20,083 nt of DNA, taken from the NCBI GenBank assembly GCA_002427165.1, contig DIQB01000029.1:1-20083 (forward strand), given 5' to 3'. Each line of letters opens with the position of its first letter. The stretch's first letter is position 1. Shown one piece after another: positions 14,437-20,083 of the stretch. The position numbers and the translations under genes were made by a program. The notes under the pieces were generated by a model. It was given only the letters and a program-made list of their open reading frames with translations. It was not told where the DNA came from and searched no databases. The DNA comes from Firmicutes bacterium UBA5473. Its GTDB lineage: Bacteria > Bacillota > DTU084.

Positions 14437-15828
14437 ATGGCACAAATTGGCGTTTGGGGTCTGGGCCCCATGGGACAAAACCTTGCCCTCAATTTGCTAG
14501 AGCATAGATACCAGGTTGTGGTAGCGAACCGAACAGTCGAGAATACCAAAAAATTTGTCAAGAAAAATGCTAATCCCCTTTTAAGCGGCGCAGCAAACAT
14601 GCGGGAATTTATCTCCCTACTCAATAAACCTCGAGTTGTGCTGCTGATGGTAAAGGCAGGAGCTGCAGTGGATGCCACCTTAGAACAACTCCTCTCCCAG
14701 CTTGAACCTGGAGATGTAATAATCGACGGTGGCAATAGCTTCTTTGAAGACACAAACAGTCGTGCAGAAATGCTCCATAGCCGCGGGATTCACTTTTTGG
14801 GCGCGGGCATCTCAGGAGGAGAGCTTGGAGCCCGCCTGGGTCCCAGTATTATGGTGGGAGGAGCTGAAGAAGGCTGGGAGCTTGCAGGGAAAATCCTCGA
14901 GGACATCTCTGCCAAAAACAGGGCAGGCCAGAGCTGCTGCGCCTTCTTAGGTCCTGGCGGCGCAGGCCACTACACCAAGATGATCCACAATGGAATCGAA
15001 TATGCACTGATGCAGCTCCTAGCCGAGAGCTACCAAATCCTCCTTGCGATGAATTATCCCCTTTCAAAAATAGCAGAGTTCTTTGCCTCCTGGAACCGTG
15101 GCGAGGTCAGCTCATATCTTCTGGAGCTGGCAGTGGATGTTCTCAAAAAGCAAGATCCAGATACTGGAAAGCCATTCCTGCCTCAAATTTTAGATCAAGT
15201 AGGCTCCAAAGGCACAGGTGCATGGACTGTGAACCAGAGCATGGCCCAGGAGATTGCTGCCCCTGCCATCTCGGAAGCTGTCTATTTCCGCCAGCTCTCC
15301 CTGAAAGGAGCGGATCGAGCGAGAGCTGGAGCGCTTTTCCCCGAGAAAATAAATCCTCCACAAATGCTAGAGCCCCAAATCCTCAAGGCCAGCCTTTTGT
15401 GTGGAATGCTGCTAGCTTTTGCCCAAGGCTTTGCCCTTCTTGGCGATGCCAAAGACCGCTATAGCTGGCCCCTGAAACTAGCTCGAATCGCGGAGATCTG
15501 GCAGGCAGGCTGCATTATCAGGGCCGGGCTGTTAAAAAAACTGGACGATCTGGAGGTTGTGAGCAATCTTATCTTCACACGCTACGGCTCCCAGGTCTTG
15601 GAAAAAAGCCAGACGCAGCTGCGGAGCACTGTGCTTTGGGCCCTAGAGCATGGACTTCCCATCCCCGCTTTAGCTTCTTGCCTTACTTATTTCGACACCT
15701 ACCGCACAGAAACGCTACCTGCAAATCTCCTCGCTGCCCTACGAGATCATTTCGGTGCCCACACATTCCGAAGGATCGACAAACACGGAGACTTCCATGT
15801 CCGCTGGAGGGATGCACATGACCTATGA
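14437..15828 (+). CDS. gnd: 6-phosphogluconate dehydrogenase, decarboxylating
   Basis: Converts 6-phosphogluconate and NAD(P)+ to ribulose 5-phosphate, CO2 and NAD(P)H in the cytoplasmic oxidative pentose-phosphate pathway. At 463 residues it matches the long bacterial form. The nucleotide-binding motif is GLGPMG (8-13), and NRT at 31-33 after the second strand suits NADP. The catalytic region GAGHYTKMIHNGIEY has Lys181, Asn185 and Glu188; ISGGELGAR binds substrate. The ATG at 14437 has GAGGAGG six bases before it. It overlaps zwf by 11 bases, so the two are translated together. The sequence is intact, unlike many neighbours. Confidence 0.96.
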   Translation: MAQIGVWGLGPMGQNLALNLLEHRYQVVVANRTVENTKKFVKKNANPLLSGAANMREFISLLNKPRVVLLMVKAGAAVDATLEQLLSQLEPGDVIIDGGNSFFEDTNSRAEMLHSRGIHFLGAGISGGELGARLGPSIMVGGAEEGWELAGKILEDISAKNRAGQSCCAFLGPGGAGHYTKMIHNGIEYALMQLLAESYQILLAMNYPLSKIAEFFASWNRGEVSSYLLELAVDVLKKQDPDTGKPFLPQILDQVGSKGTGAWTVNQSMAQEIAAPAISEAVYFRQLSLKGADRARAGALFPEKINPPQMLEPQILKASLLCGMLLAFAQGFALLGDAKDRYSWPLKLARIAEIWQAGCIIRAGLLKKLDDLEVVSNLIFTRYGSQVLEKSQTQLRSTVLWALEHGLPIPALASCLTYFDTYRTETLPANLLAALRDHFGAHTFRRIDKHGDFHVRWRDAHDL

Positions 15829-17269
15829 GCCCTGCACCCTAGTGCTCTTCGGTGCCACAGGGCACCTAGCTCAGACCAAACTCTACCCAGCCCTCCACAA
15901 CCTATACTTAGAGGGATTACTGCCTGAAGGATTGACCGTTGTGGGTGTGGGCCGGAGGCTAGCAAATAAAGAAGAACTTCAACAGGAAGTAGCCAGGGCT
16001 GTGGCTATCCACTCCCGAGGGGACAAAGAGGTATCTGAGGATTTTCTCTCCCTTTTCCACTACCTCCAGTTTGATCTGAACCATGAGGAAGGTTTTAAGC
16101 TGCTCCGAAACTATTTGATGAGATACAACCACAGACGCTTCCTATTTTATCTTGCCATTGCACCAGCTAGTTTTCCTATAGCTGTGGAGCAGCTACAAAA
16201 AGCTGGCCTCACCAAATCCGCTGGCACCTGGCCACGGATCGCAGTGGAAAAGCCCTTCGGTCGGGATCTAGATTCTGCCCAAAGCCTCAATGCAAAGCTT
16301 AAAGCCAGCTTCCCTGCAGACAATATCTATCGAATCGATCATTACCTTGGCAAGGAGATGCTTCAAAACATCTTAGTGCTCCGCTTTGCCAATTCTCTCT
16401 TCGAGCCCCTGTGGAACAACAGATATCTGAGGAAAATTCAGCTCAATGTTCTCGAGAGCGGCTCTGTAGCGGACAGAGGATCCTACTTTGAGCAAGCCGG
16501 TGCCCTCAGGGATATGATTCCGAGCCACCTGATGCAATTGTTAGCATTACTCGCCATGGAGCCTCCAGCCTCCCTGACTCAGGAGGCTATCGCCAGCGAA
16601 AAGGTGAAGGTCCTCCGTTCCCTCTCCCCCCTAAAAAACGAGAATATCCTGCGAGGGCAATATGTGGAAGGAGAACTGGGTGGAAAAAAAGTCCCGGGCT
16701 ACAGGCAAGAGCCAGGCGTCTCTCCAAATTCTGAGGTAGAGACGTTTGTTTCCTTGAGGCTTTTTGTGAACAACTTTCGTTGGGCGCAAGTGCCCTTTCT
16801 TATCACAACTGGCAAAAGACTGCCCCAGGAGGGAGCTGGGGTAATTGTGGAATTTAAAACCCCGCCGCAAGTTTTATATTTCGGCAAATACGATCTTGAG
16901 CCGAATCTTTTGGTGATCAAGATCCAACCCCAAGAAGGCGTCTTCTTACAATTTAATGCCAAAAAGCTGGCTAGCAAGGAGCAAATTGTGCCTGTCCAGA
17001 TGGATTACTGCCAAAACTGCGCTTTTCCTAATCTATCCCCCCGGGCCTATGAACATCTGCTGCGAGATATTTTTCTAGGTGATGGCGCGCTGTTTGCCAG
17101 CTGGGAGGAGATTGAAACTGCCTGGGAATTTTATGATCAAGTTCTTTCGCTCTCTGATTTAGGAAAGCTTCCGCTAAAACCATACAGAGCAGGGAGCTGG
17201 CCTCCTGTTCCCTGGCTAGAGGAGGACGTATGCAAATCTACGATCTTTCCATGCCCATCTCAGAATTAA
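15818..17269 (+). CDS. zwf: Glucose-6-phosphate 1-dehydrogenase
   Basis: Oxidises glucose 6-phosphate to 6-phosphogluconolactone, feeding the Gnd step encoded just upstream. 483 residues, a normal length. The coenzyme motif is GATGHLA (12-18, family GASGDLA), followed by EKPFGRD (144-150) and the active-site signature RIDHYLGKE (172-180). I chose the ATG at 15818 because GGAGG lies seven bases upstream; an ATG at 15812 sits too close to it. The first 11 bases overlap the end of gnd. The C-terminus (SWPPVPWLEEDV) runs 40 bases into the start of the cyclase gene, whose ribosome-binding site lies inside zwf. Confidence 0.96.
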   Translation: MTYEPCTLVLFGATGHLAQTKLYPALHNLYLEGLLPEGLTVVGVGRRLANKEELQQEVARAVAIHSRGDKEVSEDFLSLFHYLQFDLNHEEGFKLLRNYLMRYNHRRFLFYLAIAPASFPIAVEQLQKAGLTKSAGTWPRIAVEKPFGRDLDSAQSLNAKLKASFPADNIYRIDHYLGKEMLQNILVLRFANSLFEPLWNNRYLRKIQLNVLESGSVADRGSYFEQAGALRDMIPSHLMQLLALLAMEPPASLTQEAIASEKVKVLRSLSPLKNENILRGQYVEGELGGKKVPGYRQEPGVSPNSEVETFVSLRLFVNNFRWAQVPFLITTGKRLPQEGAGVIVEFKTPPQVLYFGKYDLEPNLLVIKIQPQEGVFLQFNAKKLASKEQIVPVQMDYCQNCAFPNLSPRAYEHLLRDIFLGDGALFASWEEIETAWEFYDQVLSLSDLGKLPLKPYRAGSWPPVPWLEEDVCKSTIFPCPSQN

Positions 17270-17701
17270 TGCCGGTCTATAAGAATCGGGAGGAGAAAAG
17301 GCCCAAGCTTGAGGTCATCTGTAAAAGACGCCATTGGCAGGGAGCATTTGGCAGAACACAATATTCAAGAAAAAACACTCCTCTTAAAAACTCGTAATTC
17401 AGAGGTTCAGGGTCTTGATCCCAATTTTGTCTACTTTTTTCGCGGCTGGTGCTGCTTTTCTTGTGGAGGAGGGCGTTTTTTGCGTGGGGATAGATTCGCT
17501 GGGAATTGAACGCAACCAACAGGACCACGCAACCCACAAGCTCCTTTTTGAAAATAATGTTTGGGTTTTAGAGGGATTGCGTCTGAGGATGGTGCTGGAG
17601 GGTAGCTATCTCTTGGTTGCTGCACCTTTGATGCTTCCGGAAAGAGAGCATCGCCTGTGCGGGCGCTTCTTGTGGAATTTCCCAAGAAACTAGCTGATTG
17701 A
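17230..17701 (+). pseudogene. Cyclase/kynurenine-formamidase-like protein, broken
   Basis: The start is clear: GAGGAGG, then ATG at 17230 giving MQIYDLSMPISELMPVYKN, the family N-terminus. Three later pieces in different frames follow. The first includes HNIQEKTLLLKTRNSEVQG and LDPNFVYFF. The second (from about 17445) reads AAGAAFLVEEG, VGIDSLGIERNQ, HATHKLLFENNVWVLEGLRL and YLLVAAPLM. The third reads ASPVRALLVEFPKKLAD, stopping at 17701. The central part that should hold the metal-binding HGTH-x-D-x-P motif is missing between about 17300 and 17330, so even a corrected frame would be inactive. The family hydrolyses formamides or similar bonds. It was probably the third gene of the gnd-zwf operon. 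Confidence 0.8.
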
Positions 17702-17707
17702 AGTGCT

Positions 17708-17783
17708 AAGAAAAATTGGTTTTAAACAAAAGAGCCATGGATTATACCTGCCCGCAATCCATGACCCCAACCGCTTAGCCTAA
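17708..17783 (+). other. Short open frame after the cyclase remnant
   Basis: From a GTG overlapping the cyclase end, 24 codons read VLRKIGFKQKSHGLYLPAIH and then DPNRLA before TAA. The amino-acid composition looks coding and the stretch may be a fragment of a lost gene, but no family is recognised. Confidence 0.25.
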
Positions 17784-17797
17784 AAATCATCTACTTT

Positions 17798-17816
17798 GCG
17801 CTAAAAGCGCCTTTTT
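17798..17816 (+). terminator. Terminator after the gnd-zwf operon
   Basis: GCGCT-AAA-AGCGC forms a short 5-bp stem, followed by CTTTTT on the plus strand. It lies about 100 bases after the cyclase remnant. Confidence 0.5.
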
Positions 17817-18171
17817 AAAATCATCTCTATTTCTAACTCTGACACTGCTACGCAAAAGAGCTATGAGGCTATTGTCACAGTTCCTCTCTTTCCACTGTTT
17901 TCCACCTCTAGCTTCAATGCTTTCCCTACGATCTAATTCATTCCACCTTTCCATCAAATACGTCTTGTGTTTCGAGCAGCTTCTGATGCTCAGGTGCCGC
18001 GTGTCGTTCGGCTTTTTCCGGCAGGTCTTTGCGTTCACCGCTATCTTTCTACTTTCCAAATGGGGGTTTCAGCTGTTTATTACAACATCCTTGCTTCTGC
18101 TATGGTAGCCAACCCCCGTTTCTGACCCTCACCGTGTAGAAGCCAGGCCTGCCGGGCATACAAATGAAAAA
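17817..18171. other. Region without a supported gene
   Basis: Both strands carry short open frames (80-90 codons) with atypical composition and no ribosome-binding site. On the minus strand two overlapping frames remain open, one reading DLPEKAERHAAPEHQKL, which could be a fragment of a lost gene. I see no RNA gene or repeat here. Confidence 0.3.
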
Positions 18172-18195
18172 GGGGTAGAGCAACTGCTCTACCCC
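18172..18195 (-). terminator. Strong intrinsic terminator of the porin-like gene
   Basis: GGGGTAGAGC and GCTCTACCCC form a 10-bp stem around a four-base loop. On the minus strand the stem is followed by TTTTTC. It lies 150 bases past the porin-like stop at 18346; no coding is seen in between. Confidence 0.85.
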
Positions 18196-18345
18196 CGGTT
18201 GTAGTTTGCTACCATTTTTACTTTAGACAGGCTGAATTCCCTAGTTGTTTTGTGGTTCGTCTGCTACTGGATTATCTAGTATAATCATAAGTGCTAGTTT
18301 ACTGCAATTCTTGGTTCAATTATGCTGCAATTAGTTGCTAGAAAC

Positions 18346-19401
18346 TTAGAATGCAACGTTCATTCCTACCCGAGCCAAGCCACCTGTTTCACTGTTGTAC
18401 AGAGCCTCTACACCAAGACCGTTAGGTGCGCGGTAGGCAGCCTGTACCTGGTGACGTGCATCGTCGCCATCTGGCAATGTGAGCTCATAGCTGGTGTTGA
18501 TCCGATTTCCTGCAAGATCCAACTCTTTGGCAGCGCCAAAGCGGATAGCATCCTGACGGAATCCTGTGTTGATCCACTCATAGCGATCAGCATCTGCGGA
18601 GAATACTAGACCATAGGCGCCAGTGCGGACACCTACAGTGTAGCCGCGAAGGCCATGGTATTGTGCTACAGGATTGCTCTCTTCATAGAAGGGATCCCAG
18701 TTGGGGTTATGCCATTTGGCAGCGAAGTCGGGATCGAAGGAGCGGTATCCTGCCACTAGCCTCAGCTGTGGGTTGATGCTGTATCCACCATCGATCTTAA
18801 TGATATCTGCGTCGTTAGCTGTAGCGTAGGTCGCTGTAACCTGTGCGCCTTCAATAGGCTCGATCTGACCTGTGATATCCAGAGCCGTCTGAGCATCATC
18901 GTGCACTACGGTGCCTGCGATATTCAGCTGTTCTAGATTAGCCTCTACCCTACCACCGAGGGTCTTGTCTACAGTGTAGAAAGCTCCGGCAGAGATGGGT
19001 CCTCGTCTGTAGCCTTCAAAGCTGATTCCGTCTACACTGTCGTTCTGTCCAATCCAAGCAACGTAAGGAGAGTAGTTGAAACGAAGACCACCGATTGTGG
19101 TAACCATCTGTGGTCCGCCGGCCCATAGAGAGCCGAGGCGCTGCAGATAACCGCGCTGGAACTGGTCAAGTTTTAATCCATCGAAAAAGGTCTGACCATC
19201 TCCTAGCTGAAGCTCAATGCCAGCACGAGTTCTAGCATCGAAACCAAGTGCGATGTTTGCCTGATTTTCTACAGTTACAGGTCCGTGTTGCCGCCAGTTT
19301 CCTTCAAGCTCCAATGTTCCTCCCACGGAAGGAAGGGCCATGGCTGGAAGGGCAAATGCCAGCAGTGTTGCGATACTTAATAGAATAGCTACTTTTTTCA
19401 T
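18346..19401 (-). CDS. Outer-membrane beta-barrel (porin-like) protein
   Basis: A 351-residue exported protein. MKKVAILLSIATLLAFALP followed by AMA is a clear signal peptide, cleaved about residue 23. The mature part has no long hydrophobic helix but many short alternating strands separated by charged turns (for example QANIALGFDARTRAGIELQL and RLVAGYRSFD), and ends in ARVGMNVAF with a terminal Phe, the usual outer-membrane insertion signal. It is probably a pore or structural barrel; the substrate is unknown. The ATG at 19401 has GGGGGA about ten bases upstream. It has its own promoter and terminator, so it is a single-gene transcript. Confidence 0.8.
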   Translation of the reverse strand: MKKVAILLSIATLLAFALPAMALPSVGGTLELEGNWRQHGPVTVENQANIALGFDARTRAGIELQLGDGQTFFDGLKLDQFQRGYLQRLGSLWAGGPQMVTTIGGLRFNYSPYVAWIGQNDSVDGISFEGYRRGPISAGAFYTVDKTLGGRVEANLEQLNIAGTVVHDDAQTALDITGQIEPIEGAQVTATYATANDADIIKIDGGYSINPQLRLVAGYRSFDPDFAAKWHNPNWDPFYEESNPVAQYHGLRGYTVGVRTGAYGLVFSADADRYEWINTGFRQDAIRFGAAKELDLAGNRINTSYELTLPDGDDARHQVQAAYRAPNGLGVEALYNSETGGLARVGMNVAF

Positions 19402-19428
19402 TACGTGATATCCCCCTAGCAATTTTTA

Positions 19429-19457
19429 AGTGTAGTTGTTGCTGCGTCTTGAGACAA
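19429..19457 (-). promoter_or_regulatory. Promoter of the porin-like gene
   Basis: On the minus strand TTGTCT (19452-19457), a 17-base spacer and TACACT (19429-19434), 28 bases before the start codon. Confidence 0.55.
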
Positions 19458-19784
19458 TTGTGCTCTGATTTTTACTGCGACTGGGGAAGCGAGTAAGAAC
19501 TCCATGTTACCTTATCCTCTTCCCACTGGCTACATATCCTAGTGCGCTCACCTTAGATTCCACTGGAAGTGCTGTGGGGTTTCACCTCCTTTTCTCTCTC
19601 CCAGTATCATGCATCAAGTGAGGAGCGGTTTTTGTTTCGCTCACAAAAAGAATTCGCTCTTTATACCCCAAATCCTCCTAAAAGAGGGGTTGTAAATAAT
19701 GGAAAGACTGCCCTGACCACTCTTTCGCAACAAGGAAGCTGGACCCCGGCGGCGAATTACATTGAAAAGACTACTTGAGGGGGG
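19458..19784. other. Divergent intergenic region
   Basis: About 330 bases between the porin-like and response-regulator genes. It contains imperfect hairpins (GAGCG at 19622-19626 with CGCTC at 19638-19642; ACCCC near 19665 with GGGGT near 19687) but no recognised riboswitch. A 69-codon open frame at 19569-19778 has no ribosome-binding site and is not supported. It probably serves as promoter and leader of the response regulator. Confidence 0.35.
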
Positions 19785-20083
19785 ATGGCAGTGAGCCGAA
19801 TCTTACTTGTTGAAGATGAAAAGAAGCTAGCTGAGCTTTTGGCAGCATATCTAAAGGAGGAAGGCTTCCAGGTGGAGGTGGCAGAAACTTTGGGCACGGC
19901 TCAGATAATGCTGGAGACAGAACCGGAACTGGTAATCCTAGATCTTACCCTGCCCGATGGCAATGGCTTGGATCTCCTGCGCCAAATCCGCGCCTCAGGC
20001 TCCCGGCTACCTGTAATCGTCCTCACTGCCAGAGTTCTAGAGCTAGAACGGATACTAGGACTGGAGCTTGGTGCAGACGACTA
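19785..20083 (+). CDS. Response regulator receiver domain, partial
   Basis: The first 99 residues of a two-component response regulator, cut by the window end. The acidic pocket is VEDE at residues 9-12, the phospho-acceptor Asp53 is in LVILDLTLPDGNG, and the switch Thr81 is in VIVLTARV. GADDY begins the next conserved block. OmpR/PhoB-type members follow this pattern, but the output domain lies outside the window. The start is uncertain: the ATG at 19785 or the GTG at 19791, both behind a GAGGGGGG ribosome-binding site; the GTG has the better spacing. A sensor kinase may follow. Confidence 0.92.
   Translation, partial: MAVSRILLVEDEKKLAELLAAYLKEEGFQVEVAETLGTAQIMLETEPELVILDLTLPDGNGLDLLRQIRASGSRLPVIVLTARVLELERILGLELGADD

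Noticed and set aside
17787..18108. Possible genes on either strand between the two terminators
   Set aside because: Both frames have odd composition and no ribosome-binding site or recognisable motif; described only as an unexplained region.
19620..19700. Possible riboswitch upstream of the response regulator
   Set aside because: Only imperfect short hairpins are visible; no conserved riboswitch core was recognised.
19569..19778. 69-codon plus-strand frame before the response regulator
   Set aside because: No ribosome-binding site, no family resemblance, and it lies in a probable leader region.

Overview
The window looks like a chromosome segment from an anaerobic Bacillota-type bacterium that has an outer membrane. 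Ribosome-binding sites are strong Firmicute-style GGAGG sequences and several promoters are near the sigma-A consensus. Two genes encode signal-peptide proteins that end in outer-membrane beta-barrels (7130-9868 and 18346-19401). I cannot name a species; a diderm Firmicute lineage such as Limnochordia-like or Halanaerobiales-like bacteria is an inference.

Left part (1-2866): nested mobile DNA. A gene for a putative carbohydrate-active alpha/alpha-barrel protein (minus strand) is cut by a group II intron (about 145-2109). The intron's reverse-transcriptase/maturase gene is itself split, between the GTPQGG and VISPVLSN motifs, by a 476-bp non-autonomous element (478-953). That element has 82-bp ends built from copies of a 14-bp site (TTATGCAAAGTAAA) in a mirror-symmetric layout, and it carries an internally deleted tyrosine-recombinase gene. 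This is the most interesting structure in the window. At the extreme left edge, a consensus promoter with a palindromic operator points leftwards out of the window.

Middle-left (2883-6962): a minus-strand operon from a promoter at 6957-6986 encodes a DUF362 protein (now frameshifted), a sugar-phosphate isomerase/epimerase, a Gfo/Idh/MocA dehydrogenase, a zinc medium-chain dehydrogenase and then the intron-interrupted gene. Together they suggest oxidation and isomerisation of an uncommon sugar or cyclitol. The DUF362 and isomerase genes are now fused in one frame, apparently by loss of one base in the isomerase start codon.

Middle (7130-13475): a large secreted metalloprotease/beta-propeller/beta-barrel protein is followed by an AT-richer block (10176-13475) that looks transferred and decaying. 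A TetR regulator and two copies of its probable operator control a small Cys-rich ATC-hydrolase-like gene (frameshifted in a poly-T tract), a coupled 52-aa ORF, a CPBP membrane protease and several membrane-protein genes or remnants.

Right part (13544-20083): an AAA-ATPase remnant lies behind an Rrf2-family Cys-containing regulator. That regulator is divergent from an oxidative pentose-phosphate operon (gnd-zwf, overlapping) which ends in a broken cyclase gene. Then come terminators, an outer-membrane porin-like gene on the minus strand, and the start of an OmpR-type response regulator cut by the window end. Many accessory genes carry single-base losses, often in homopolymers, while gnd, zwf and the outer-membrane genes are intact. 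Either accessory genes are decaying or the sequence has homopolymer errors; I cannot separate these from one sequence.
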